Positions 27,388 to 35,866 of a stretch of DNA of 64,000 nucleotides are shown here, one piece after another. The DNA is from an uncultured Bacteroides sp. Its GTDB lineage: Bacteria; Bacteroidota; Bacteroidia; Bacteroidales; Bacteroidaceae. The position numbers and the translations under genes were made by a program. The notes under the pieces are model-generated. The model saw only the letters and a list, made by a program, of their open reading frames with translations. It was not told the DNA's origin and searched no databases. Positions within the stretch are counted from its first letter, which is position 1; each line of letters starts with the position of its first letter. The stretch is taken from assembly GCF_937912035.1 (NCBI RefSeq), contig NZ_CALDPF010000007.1, positions 62,001-126,000 on the forward strand. The letters run 5' to 3'.

Positions 27388-28635
27388 ATGATAGATCTTA
27401 TTCAAGAAATATACGGTACAATAATGCGCAACAAACTGCGCACTGCACTGACGGGATTTGCCGTAGCTTGGGGGATATTCATGCTCATTGTTCTTTTAGG
27501 GGCAGGAAACGGACTTATACATGCTTTCGAAAACCAGTCGGCAGACATGAAGATGAACTCCATGAAGATTTACCCCGGAGTTACCTCGAAAGCTTTCAAC
27601 GGACTAAACGAGGGCAGAAACATTTCGCTCAATGAAAGCGACATGAAAATAACATCCAAAAGATTTACCGGCAATATTACCACTGTAGGGGCTACAACAA
27701 GCCATAGTGGCATATTGACATACGGTAAAGAAAACGTAAGCATAACAATCAACGGTGTGTTCCCGAATCACACTGAAATGGAACCTATGCGACTCGTCAA
27801 GGGACGCTTCATAAACAAGCGTGACATGGAAGAGATGAGGAAAGTAATAGTCCTTCACCAGAAAACAGCAGACATTCTGTTTCCAAAATCCGAAGCTATT
27901 GGTAAATACATCACTTCACAGGGTGTTATGTATCAGGTTGTGGGAGTATACTCCGACCAGAACAGTTTCTCGCCAAGCGCACTGGTTCCTTTCACCACGT
28001 TACAGATTATCTACAGCAAAGGTGACAGTATCGACAATATAATTTTCGCTACACAAAATCTTACAGACCAGGCATCGAACGATATTTTCGAAAAAGAGTA
28101 TCGTGCGGCAATAGGAAAGAACAATAATTTTGCCCCAGACGATGACAGCGCAATATGGATATGGAACAGATTCACCCAGTATCTGCAACAACAGTCGGCA
28201 ACAAACATTCTGAATATTTCTATATGGGTTGTCGGTATTTTCACATTGCTCAGCGGAATAGTAGGTGTAAGCAATATAATGCTTATTACTGTCAGAGAAA
28301 GAACACATGAGTTCGGTATAAGGAAAGCGCTTGGGGCAAAACCTTCTTCAATTCTATGGCTGATAATATCGGAAAGTGTAGTGATAACAACATTTTTCGG
28401 ATATTTAGGCATGGTAGCGGGTATTGCAACCACTGAATATATGAATATAGTGGCTGGAAAACAGGTTGTAGATGCAGGGGTATTTTCGATGACTTTTTTT
28501 GAAAACCCTACAGTAGACATAAGTATTGCCATACAAGCCACACTTACACTGATAATAGCAGGAACGCTTGCCGGACTGTTTCCTGCTAGAAAAGCAGTAA
28601 TGATACGACCGATTGAAGCACTTAGAGCAGACTGA
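27388..28635 (+). CDS. MacB-like ABC permease (1)
   Basis: 415 aa. One N-terminal membrane helix (about 17-40), a periplasmic MacB core domain (about 50-275) and three C-terminal helices of the FtsX domain (about 280-410), ending in the family tail ARKAVMIRPIEALRAD. The coupling-helix motif RERTHEFGIRKALGAKP links it to the ATPase. Classical MacB carries its ATPase in the same chain; here the ATPase is a separate protein. It ends 2 nt before the second permease. Confidence 0.9.
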   Translation: MIDLIQEIYGTIMRNKLRTALTGFAVAWGIFMLIVLLGAGNGLIHAFENQSADMKMNSMKIYPGVTSKAFNGLNEGRNISLNESDMKITSKRFTGNITTVGATTSHSGILTYGKENVSITINGVFPNHTEMEPMRLVKGRFINKRDMEEMRKVIVLHQKTADILFPKSEAIGKYITSQGVMYQVVGVYSDQNSFSPSALVPFTTLQIIYSKGDSIDNIIFATQNLTDQASNDIFEKEYRAAIGKNNNFAPDDDSAIWIWNRFTQYLQQQSATNILNISIWVVGIFTLLSGIVGVSNIMLITVRERTHEFGIRKALGAKPSSILWLIISESVVITTFFGYLGMVAGIATTEYMNIVAGKQVVDAGVFSMTFFENPTVDISIAIQATLTLIIAGTLAGLFPARKAVMIRPIEALRAD

Positions 28636-28637
28636 TT

Positions 28638-29882
28638 ATGAAACGATTTGATTTGGATACATGCGAGGAGATAATCCTCACCATAACGAGAAACAAGACA
28701 CGCAGCCTGCTTACGGCTTTCGGAGTGTTTTGGGGAATATTCATGCTTGTAGCCCTTATGGGAGGAACCAAGGGTGTACAGGACCTTATGGCAAAACAAT
28801 TTGTAGGATTTGCTACCAACTCTGGTTTTATGGGTACCAACCAAACAAGCAAAGCCTATAAAGGATTCCAGCAAGGACGTTTTTGGGAGCTCACAAACAC
28901 CGATGTTGAAAGAGTCAGGCGAAGTGTTCCTGAAATAGAAGTTGTCACTCCGAACATAACGAAATGGGGAATAGACATGGTATATAAAGAGAATAAGACC
29001 TCCGGTACCCTTAAAGGACTTTATCCGATATATGCCAAGATAGAAGAGCCACAAATATCAATGGGACGATATATAAACGACATGGATATTATAAACAGAA
29101 GAAAAGTATGTGTACTCGGTAGCAGAATTTTCGAGAGTCTTTTTCCCGACAAAAGCAATCCATGCGGAAAATATATCGAAGTAAGCGGTATATATTATCA
29201 GGTGATTGGAGTCAACATGGCTGCCGGAAACATGTCTGTTCAGGGTCAGGCAGAAACCTCCATCATTATTCCTTTTTCTACAATGCAAAACAATTATAAT
29301 TATGGAGACAAAATCCAAATGCTTAGTTTTACAGTCAAGAAGGGATACTCCGTGAGCGAAGTGCAGGAAAAAGTGGAATCCGTAATAAAACGCGCACATA
29401 ATGTACATCCGGACGACAAACAGGCCGTAATCAGCGTAAATGCAGAAGCCATGTTCGGAATGATGGACAATCTGTTCTCGGGTATAGAAGTCTTGGGGTG
29501 GATGGTCGGACTTGGAACACTGCTTGCGGGTGCAATAGGTGTCAGCAACATCATGATGGTTACAGTAAAAGAAAGAACCACCGAAATAGGCATCCGTAGA
29601 GCTATCGGTGCACGCCCCAATGACATATTAAGCCAGATTCTAACGGAAAGTATGGTACTGACCACCATTGCGGGAATGAGCGGAATATCCTTTGCTGTTT
29701 TCCTGCTTAATATTGTGGAACAAGCTCTCTCCTCTCCTACTTCAGCTGCACATTTTCAGATAAGTTTTTGGGGAGCTATAGGAGCGTGTATTCTGTTACT
29801 CATATTAGGATTACTGGCAGGACTGGCACCTGCATTCCGTGCAATGGCTATCAAACCTATAGAGGCTATCAGGGATGAATGA
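28638..29882 (+). CDS. MacB-like ABC permease (2)
   Basis: 414 aa with the same layout as its neighbour: N-terminal helix, periplasmic core, three C-terminal helices, coupling motif KERTTEIGIRRAIGARP, and C-terminal IKPIEAIRDE. The two permeases are clearly paralogues but well diverged, so a heterodimer with the single ATPase is likely. Followed by 83 nt before the adaptor gene, in which I see no terminator. Confidence 0.9.
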   Translation: MKRFDLDTCEEIILTITRNKTRSLLTAFGVFWGIFMLVALMGGTKGVQDLMAKQFVGFATNSGFMGTNQTSKAYKGFQQGRFWELTNTDVERVRRSVPEIEVVTPNITKWGIDMVYKENKTSGTLKGLYPIYAKIEEPQISMGRYINDMDIINRRKVCVLGSRIFESLFPDKSNPCGKYIEVSGIYYQVIGVNMAAGNMSVQGQAETSIIIPFSTMQNNYNYGDKIQMLSFTVKKGYSVSEVQEKVESVIKRAHNVHPDDKQAVISVNAEAMFGMMDNLFSGIEVLGWMVGLGTLLAGAIGVSNIMMVTVKERTTEIGIRRAIGARPNDILSQILTESMVLTTIAGMSGISFAVFLLNIVEQALSSPTSAAHFQISFWGAIGACILLLILGLLAGLAPAFRAMAIKPIEAIRDE

Positions 29883-29965
29883 TATTCAATTTATAATGAA
29901 AAATTAAGAGTTAGTTGTTTAAAGCAAAATAGTACATAAAATAAGAAACTTAAAAACCAAATTAT

Positions 29966-31060
29966 ATGAAGAAATTTATCAGAATCGGTATAATGGTAGT
30001 CATTGCACTACTGTTCATCGGAACTTTCGTATTCCTTTATCAGAAATCACAGCCAAAAGACGTTGAATACAACGTTCTGAAAGTAGTAAAATCAAACATC
30101 GTACAGACAACAGTGGCTACAGGTAAAATAGAACCTAGAGATGAGGTACAGATAAAGCCTCAGATTTCAGGTATCATATCCGAAGTCTACAAGGAAGCCG
30201 GTGAAAATGTGAAAAAGGGAGAAGTTATAGCCAAAGTAAAGGTTATCCCTGAACTGGGACAGCTCAATTCGGCAGAGAGCCGCGTACGCCTGGCAGAGAT
30301 GAACGGCCGTCAGGCAGAAATCGACCTTGAAAGAATGGAGAAACTTTACGAAAAGAAACTGGTGAGCAGCGAAGAATACGAAAAGACATTGCTGACTACG
30401 AAACAGGCCCGCGAAGAAATTCAGGCTGCAAAAGACAATCTGGAAATCATCAAGGAAGGTATCACCAAAAACAGCGCATCTTTCAGTAGCACACTTATCC
30501 GTTCAACAATAGACGGACTTATTCTGGATGTACCTATCAAGGTCGGTAACTCGGTTATCATGAGTAATACATTCAACGACGGTACCACTATAGCAACCGT
30601 TGCAGATATGGGAGACCTTATTTTCCGCGGTAATGTAGACGAAACTGAAGTAGGAAAAATATCTGTCGGTATCCCAGTAAAAATTACCTTAGGAGCTCTT
30701 CAGGACATGTCTTTCAATGCCACTCTGGAATACATCTCGCCTAAAAGTGTAGAGAACAACGGAGCAAATCAGTTCGAAATAAAAGCCGCAATTACTGTGC
30801 CGGACAGTGTCACTATCCGTTCGGGATACAGCGCAAACGCAGAAATGGAGCTTCAGAGAGCAGACGATGTATTAAGTATCCCTGAAAGTGCACTGGAATT
30901 CAAGGGAGACTCGACATTTGTTTATCTCCTTACAGACAGTGTTTCAGGTCAGAAATTCGACCGTAAGAACGTGACTACCGGAGTGAGCGACGGAATAAAC
31001 GTTGAAATCAAATCGGGTCTGAAAGAGAATGACTTTGTGCGTGGACTTAAGAAAGAATAA
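29966..31060 (+). CDS. Efflux adaptor (MacA/RND-type membrane fusion protein)
   Basis: 364 aa. N-terminal membrane anchor (about 7-25), barrel-sandwich halves (GKIEPRDEVQIKPQISGIIS at the front, TLIRSTIDGLILDVPIKVGN at the back), an alpha-hairpin of about 70 residues between (SAESRVRLAEMNGRQAEIDL onwards), then beta-barrel and membrane-proximal domains. It bridges the inner-membrane permease pair to the outer-membrane channel across the periplasm. Confidence 0.9.
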   Translation: MKKFIRIGIMVVIALLFIGTFVFLYQKSQPKDVEYNVLKVVKSNIVQTTVATGKIEPRDEVQIKPQISGIISEVYKEAGENVKKGEVIAKVKVIPELGQLNSAESRVRLAEMNGRQAEIDLERMEKLYEKKLVSSEEYEKTLLTTKQAREEIQAAKDNLEIIKEGITKNSASFSSTLIRSTIDGLILDVPIKVGNSVIMSNTFNDGTTIATVADMGDLIFRGNVDETEVGKISVGIPVKITLGALQDMSFNATLEYISPKSVENNGANQFEIKAAITVPDSVTIRSGYSANAEMELQRADDVLSIPESALEFKGDSTFVYLLTDSVSGQKFDRKNVTTGVSDGINVEIKSGLKENDFVRGLKKE

Positions 31061-31088
31061 TGTATAACAGTTTAACAAGAAAACTGAA

Positions 31089-32417
31089 ATGAAGAAAAAT
31101 ATAATCTTGACTTCTGCTCTGATGCTTCTATTCACCGCAAATGTTACAGCTCAGGAAAAATGGGATCTGGAAAAATGTATCACCCATGCCATAGAAAACA
31201 ATCTGAGCATAAAGCAGCAGGAAGCTTCAAAGGAACAAAGCGCAGTAGAGCTGAGTACAGCAAAATGGAGCAGACTTCCGGACCTGAACGGTAGCACTTC
31301 GCATTCATTTAATTTCGGACGAAGCATACAGGCAGATAATACATATAAAAGCCTCAACACACAAAATACAGCATTCAATCTGAACACCAGCATTCCCCTG
31401 TTTACAGGTTTGAAGATAACAAACAGTATCTCTCTTGCCAAACTGAATCTACAGGCTGCGACAGAAGACCTGAACAAGGCCAAGGAAGATATAAGCATAC
31501 AGGTGGCATCTGCCTATCTGCAAGTACTTTTCAACGAAGAGCTTGCACAAGTGGCACATTTGCAGGTTGAATTAAGTAATGAGATGCTTGCACAGAAAGA
31601 GGCATATTTCAAGACTGGAAAAGCTTCAGAGGCTGAATGGCTTGAAGCAAAATCAAGAGTTGCACAAGACCAGCTGTCTGCTGTTCAGGCTGACAACAAT
31701 TACCAATTGGCACTTCTGGATTTAAGCCAGTTGCTTGAACTTCCGTCGCCTGATAATTTCGCTATCGTATCTCCTAAAGCTGATATGGACGAATATATGG
31801 GCAGCATCACTTCACCGGCAGACATCTACAATCAGGCTATAATGTTTAAACCTTCTATCAAGGCTGCACAATATCGTCTGGAAGGTGCTGCAAAGTCTAT
31901 AAAGATAGCTCAAAGCGCATATTATCCTCAACTGAGCTTCGGAGCAGGTCTTAGCACAAACTATTATAAGGTGGCAGGAATGAAGAACCCTGTTTTTGGC
32001 TCACAGTTGAAAGATAACTTCAGCCAGAACTTCGGATTCCAGCTGACAATTCCTATTTTCAACCGTTTCAGTACAAGAAATCAGGTAAGAAACGCAAGAA
32101 TCCAGCAAAATACACTCAACTGGCAACTTGAAGACAGCAAGAAAGCTCTCTACAAAGAGATACAGCAGGCATACTACAATGCCTTAGGTGCAGAAAGCAG
32201 ATATGAAAGCAGCCTTACAGCCGATGAGGCGGCAGAGGCTTCATTCAATCTTATGAAAGAAAAATACGCTGAAGGTAAAGCCAATGCTACAGAATACAAC
32301 GAAAGCCGTACTAGCTGGATGAAAGCCATATCAGAAAAGCTACAGGCCAAGTACGACTATATATTCAGAACCAAGATACTGGATTTCTATAAAGGCGTAC
32401 CGCTTACTCTGAAATGA
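31089..32417 (+). CDS. TolC-family outer-membrane efflux protein
   Basis: 442 aa with a signal peptide (residues 1-21, VTAQ). Two repeats of the outer-membrane efflux protein domain, rich in long amphipathic helices with Leu/Ala/Gln heptads (WDLEKCITHAIENNLSIKQQ marks the start; YYPQLSFGAGLSTNYY is a strand region). Last gene of the efflux unit. The substrate of the pump is unknown; linked macrolide-type or peptide export is only family-level expectation. Confidence 0.9.
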   Translation: MKKNIILTSALMLLFTANVTAQEKWDLEKCITHAIENNLSIKQQEASKEQSAVELSTAKWSRLPDLNGSTSHSFNFGRSIQADNTYKSLNTQNTAFNLNTSIPLFTGLKITNSISLAKLNLQAATEDLNKAKEDISIQVASAYLQVLFNEELAQVAHLQVELSNEMLAQKEAYFKTGKASEAEWLEAKSRVAQDQLSAVQADNNYQLALLDLSQLLELPSPDNFAIVSPKADMDEYMGSITSPADIYNQAIMFKPSIKAAQYRLEGAAKSIKIAQSAYYPQLSFGAGLSTNYYKVAGMKNPVFGSQLKDNFSQNFGFQLTIPIFNRFSTRNQVRNARIQQNTLNWQLEDSKKALYKEIQQAYYNALGAESRYESSLTADEAAEASFNLMKEKYAEGKANATEYNESRTSWMKAISEKLQAKYDYIFRTKILDFYKGVPLTLK

Positions 32418-32440
32418 ATTCAAACATATTGAACAGCGAA

Positions 32441-32485
32441 AAACGACAATACCCGACAGTATGTAAACTGACAGTATTGTCGTTT
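32441..32485 (+). terminator. Terminator of the efflux operon
   Basis: Perfect 12-bp arms AAACGACAATAC (32441-32452) and GTATTGTCGTTT (32474-32485), followed by more T residues. Confidence 0.85.
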
Positions 32486-32570
32486 TTTTGTTATCCTAAT
32501 TTTTTACCTTATAAAAAAATAATACAAATCACAACAAGAGAGATATATATTTTATGAAATTAATACTCTG

Positions 32571-33401
32571 TCACAATTCACGAACGACCCTACTTGAAGC
32601 ATCCCTTGAATTCCGTGTTGAACTTCTGTCAATACGTTCCTTGCTTCTTCTTACCTCTTTTCTATTTTCATGACGTTCATACCTGTCATGCTTGTCATAG
32701 TCATGTTTTGGAGGACGAGGTACAGGAGAAGGTAGCGGTTTATTTGGACGAACCGGTTTTGTCGGAGGCAGAGGTTTTGCCGAAGGACACACAGGACGCG
32801 ACGGTCTGACTGCCGGATTAGGTCGTCCAAAATCATGAGGCCTATACTCTGGTCTACACTGATAATGACCTACATAAACTTTATGATTATAATGCTTTTT
32901 GAAATTCTTCTTATAGTAACTTACACCACCACAATGCACACGTCCGTGTGTTCCCCTATATGAGTAATAATGCACAGGCAATCCATAATAGAAGAAACGT
33001 CTGTCAGGATATACTTTATATACGCGTACGTAACAAACATTATTCACCGCATATATAGGACGGAAGAAATAATCTATTGACATAAATTTTACATACGCCG
33101 CACTTGGCAGAACCCATCTAAGGTCATCGTTTCTTTCATCCAGATATCTGTAATAAGCATCCATTGCGCGTGCTTCGGCGCGTGATAAAGCCGAGACATA
33201 CGGATCAACATTATTGAAAAAATCAAAATTGATTTCATACAAATCATTATACTGACGTTGGTTCAACTTCAGTTCGAAAGCCATTCTATCTGTCAGGAAA
33301 CGGGCATTTACCCTTACATCGCCCAGATCAAAGGCATTTGCAGGCAATACAAACATACAAGCCGCGACTGCCATAAGCATTAAACAAATTCTTCTCTTCA
33401 T
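32571..33401 (-). CDS. Basic, proline-rich secreted protein of unknown function
   Basis: 276 aa from ATG 33401 (MKRRICLMLMAVAACMFVLPANA, signal peptide). The upstream extension to 33473 has no signal and precedes the promoter. The middle has an acidic/aromatic helical stretch (LNQRQYNDLYEINFDFFNNV), then Tyr/His/Arg-rich segments (RRFFYYGLPVHYYSYRG), then a low-complexity tail of Pro/Arg/Lys/His/Asp repeats. Predicted exported and strongly basic. I do not recognise a family. The tail could bind polyanions such as LPS, capsule or nucleic acid, but that is speculation. Confidence 0.7.
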   Translation of the reverse strand: MKRRICLMLMAVAACMFVLPANAFDLGDVRVNARFLTDRMAFELKLNQRQYNDLYEINFDFFNNVDPYVSALSRAEARAMDAYYRYLDERNDDLRWVLPSAAYVKFMSIDYFFRPIYAVNNVCYVRVYKVYPDRRFFYYGLPVHYYSYRGTHGRVHCGGVSYYKKNFKKHYNHKVYVGHYQCRPEYRPHDFGRPNPAVRPSRPVCPSAKPLPPTKPVRPNKPLPSPVPRPPKHDYDKHDRYERHENRKEVRRSKERIDRSSTRNSRDASSRVVREL

Positions 33402-33428
33402 AATCTTACTGTTTTTAATTTCCTGATA

Positions 33429-33459
33429 CAAAAATAGGAGGATAAAAATCCTCCTACAA
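33429..33459 (-). promoter_or_regulatory. Promoter for the basic secreted protein, with a hairpin in its spacer
   Basis: On the minus strand TTG (33459-33457), 20 nt, TATTTTTG (33436-33429). The spacer consists almost entirely of the terminator hairpin of the upstream gene, and the terminator T-run is the -7 box itself. Confidence 0.5.
33435..33456 (-). terminator. Terminator of the CvfB-like gene
   Basis: TAGGAGGAT (33435-33443) and ATCCTCCTA (33448-33456) form a 9-bp stem with an AAAA loop, followed on the minus strand by TTTTTG. Two weaker hairpins (33481-33494 and 33499-33518) lie between it and the stop codon. Confidence 0.75.
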
Positions 33460-33528
33460 CAGAATATTCCCAAACGTTTTTAGGAAAGTTCCTACAGCAT
33501 ATAGGATAAACCCTATATACAAATATCA

Positions 33529-34368
33529 TCAAGCCAGACGTATTCCCTGTTCACCTTCAAGCACTATCAGACGTTTCTTGTATAAATCGCCTACCGCTTT
33601 CTTGAAAGTCTTCTTGCTTACACCAAATGTATTGTAAATCACGTCCGCATCCGTCTTGTCGTTCAAAGGTGTAAAGCCACCGTTACTGCGTATATATTCC
33701 AGAAGAGTGTCAGCAAAATCTTCTACCTTCTTCACTCCCCCTTTCTGAAGTTCAAGATCTATTTTACCGTCCTGACGAACCTGCTTGATATAAGCAGTCA
33801 TCTTCATGCCTGTACGCACATCGGTAAATATTTCATTCTTGAAAATCATTCCTCCGAACTTGTTGTCAACTATCACCTTAAATCCAAGGTCTGTTTTCTG
33901 CCATACAAGTACTTCTACTTCATCGCCCGCATTATATTCCGGCATATCTTTCGAAAGATACTTCTCAACTTTTGCTGATGCCACAATACGATAGCTGTCT
34001 TCGTCAAGATGTACATGCACCACATACGAGTTCCCTTTCAGCATTTTCATCTTCTGCTCGCGGAAAGGAACAAACAAGTCCTTCATCAACCCCCAGTCGA
34101 GGAATGCTCCATATTGATTAACCCATGCTACCTCAAGACACGCAAACTCGCCGACCTTAACGTATGGCTGCAAAGTTGTAGCAATCAGACGTTCGTCCAT
34201 ATCGAGATAAATAAACACATTCAGTACGTCACCAGGTTTGCATCCCTGAGGAACATAACGTGTAGGCAACAATATTTCTCCATCTTCGCCGCCATCAAGA
34301 TAAACCCCGAAATCCACTTCCTTTACGACTTCCAGAAGGTTATATTCTCCCAATTTAATATGACTCAT
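33529..34368 (-). CDS. CvfB-like S1-domain RNA-binding protein
   Basis: 279 aa. Three S1-like modules follow one another (LGEYNLLEVVKEVDFGVYLD; VGEFACLEVAWVNQYGAFLD; AGDEVEVLVWQKTDLGFKVI) and a C-terminal winged-helix (about 215-279, TFGVSKKTFKKAVGDLYKKR). This is the YitL/CvfB architecture; in Staphylococcus CvfB affects virulence factor expression by RNA binding. Cytoplasmic. Stand-alone gene with a terminator downstream. Confidence 0.88.
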   Translation of the reverse strand: MSHIKLGEYNLLEVVKEVDFGVYLDGGEDGEILLPTRYVPQGCKPGDVLNVFIYLDMDERLIATTLQPYVKVGEFACLEVAWVNQYGAFLDWGLMKDLFVPFREQKMKMLKGNSYVVHVHLDEDSYRIVASAKVEKYLSKDMPEYNAGDEVEVLVWQKTDLGFKVIVDNKFGGMIFKNEIFTDVRTGMKMTAYIKQVRQDGKIDLELQKGGVKKVEDFADTLLEYIRSNGGFTPLNDKTDADVIYNTFGVSKKTFKKAVGDLYKKRLIVLEGEQGIRLA

Positions 34369-34383
34369 AATTATATATAGTTG

Positions 34384-34427
34384 TTAGTTATTGGTTTATA
34401 GTTTTTAGTTATTGGTTTATAGTTTTT
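34384..34427. repeat. Two tandem copies of a 21-bp unit
   Basis: TTAGTTATTGGTTTATAGTTT is present at 34384-34404 and 34405-34425 with no difference. It lies between lolD and the CvfB-like gene, where it could change copy number by slippage. No gene or hairpin is associated with it. Confidence 0.75.
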
Positions 34428-34479
34428 AGAACTTGGGTTTGATTGTCCTAATTATTAATTTTTAATTATTCATTATTAA

Positions 34480-35130
34480 TTAAACAATCCTTCCATCAAG
34501 CATGTGAATAGTACGGTCTGTCTGTCCGGCAAGTCCTTCATCATGAGTTACTATAACGAAAGTCTGACCAAGCTTATCGCGTAATTCGAAGAACAGATTA
34601 TGTAATTCCTCCTTATTCTTCGTGTCAAGGCTTCCTGAAGGTTCATCCGCCAGCACTACAGCCGGATTATTTATCAGAGCCCTAGCCACAGCCACACGCT
34701 GTTTTTCTCCACCAGAAAGTTCTGCCGGCTTATGCGACGCACGGTCCGCAAGTCCCAAAAACTTCAACATGTCCATAGCCTGATTACACGCATCTGTTGC
34801 CGAAGCCCCTTTGATCAAAGCAGGAATAGTGACATTCTCCAATGCTGTAAACTCAGGCAGCAACTGATGAAACTGAAAAACAAAACCTATCTCCCTGTTT
34901 CTGAAAGCAGACAATTCTTTCTCTTTCATACGGCTTACGTCTGTACCGTTGATTATCACTCGTCCAGAATCAGCCCTATCAAGTGTTCCTATAATTTGAA
35001 GCAAAGTAGTTTTTCCGGCACCACTTGGACCTACAATACTGACCACCTCACCTTTGTTTATATTAAGATCAATCCCCTTCAGGACCTGAAGTTGTCCGAA
35101 GCTTTTTGTTATTCCTTCAATCTGTATCAT
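34480..35130 (-). CDS. lolD: LolD-type ABC ATPase (lipoprotein release)
   Basis: 216 aa from ATG 35130 (MIQIEGITKSFG), 7 nt after the tcdA stop; the longer frame from 35157 would overlap tcdA. Walker A GPSGAGKTT, FVFQFHQLLPEFTALENV (the LolD-type Q-loop region), signature LSGGEKQRVAVARAL, Walker B VVLADEPSGSLD, and HDEGLAGQTDRTI. FQFHQLLPEF is characteristic of LolD. LolD powers release of lipoproteins from the inner membrane. Its LolC/E permeases are not in the window, as is usual when lolD is scattered. Confidence 0.8.
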   Translation of the reverse strand: MIQIEGITKSFGQLQVLKGIDLNINKGEVVSIVGPSGAGKTTLLQIIGTLDRADSGRVIINGTDVSRMKEKELSAFRNREIGFVFQFHQLLPEFTALENVTIPALIKGASATDACNQAMDMLKFLGLADRASHKPAELSGGEKQRVAVARALINNPAVVLADEPSGSLDTKNKEELHNLFFELRDKLGQTFVIVTHDEGLAGQTDRTIHMLDGRIV

Positions 35131-35137
35131 CGTTAAA

Positions 35138-35863
35138 CTAGATTTTTCGTATAACATATTCCGCCAGATAGCATCCGAACACAGCCGGCATATAACTTAC
35201 AGTACCGGTAGTGGACTTTTTGTTCTGCTCATCATCTATCAATATAACAGCATTCGGGTCGGCTTGTTCAGTGCTGAACACCACAGGCAATTTCCGCTTC
35301 AGACCCATCTTCTGCAACCGTTTTCTTACGGCCTTACTCAATCCGCAATGATATGTATCCCATAAATCGGCAAATCTGACCTGGGTTATATCACTCTTTG
35401 CACCGGCACCCATACTGCTGACTATTTTCAGTCCTCGCTTCAAAGCATTATATATAAGGTAGCATTTCGGCGCAACAGTATCTATGGCATCTACAATAAA
35501 ATCAAACTTCGCACTGTCCAAAAGTTGTGGTATAGCCTCATCTTTCAGATATATAGGCAGAACTGTCAAATCCAAATCCGGATTTATATCCTTGAAACGT
35601 TCTGCCAAAACCTCAGCCTTTGGCCTTCCTATCACAGAATGTAGTGCCGGCAACTGCCTGTTTATATTACTCGGCTGAACAGTATCGGCATCCACAATAG
35701 TCATCTTCCCTACTCCTGCACGACAAATCATCTCGGCAGCATATGCTCCAACTCCTCCAAGTCCTACTACAAGGACATGGGAGTTTCTCAGATGCTCCAT
35801 TCTTTCTTTTCCCAGCAACAGTTCGGTACGCTGTTGCCATTCTATATTATTGTCAGTATTCAT
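35138..35863 (-). CDS. tcdA: tRNA threonylcarbamoyladenosine dehydratase
   Basis: 241 aa, E1-like ThiF/MoeB fold. GLGGVG nucleotide loop (about 34-39), DADTVQPSNINRQ (ATP and Arg finger), DAIDTVAPK and a late YHCGLSKAVRKRL segment as in TcdA/CsdL. It activates t6A37 of tRNA with ATP and closes it to cyclic t6A. No Cys-pair zinc site of the ThiF/MoeB type was seen, which also favours TcdA. Middle gene of the antiporter-tcdA-lolD unit (3-nt and 7-nt gaps). Confidence 0.88.
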   Translation of the reverse strand: MNTDNNIEWQQRTELLLGKERMEHLRNSHVLVVGLGGVGAYAAEMICRAGVGKMTIVDADTVQPSNINRQLPALHSVIGRPKAEVLAERFKDINPDLDLTVLPIYLKDEAIPQLLDSAKFDFIVDAIDTVAPKCYLIYNALKRGLKIVSSMGAGAKSDITQVRFADLWDTYHCGLSKAVRKRLQKMGLKRKLPVVFSTEQADPNAVILIDDEQNKKSTTGTVSYMPAVFGCYLAEYVIRKI

Positions 35864-35866
35864 CTA

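Noticed and set aside
28011..29054. 347-codon minus-strand frame across the two MacB-like permeases
   Set aside because: Opposite strand to two conserved permease genes that it overlaps; no promoter or domain.
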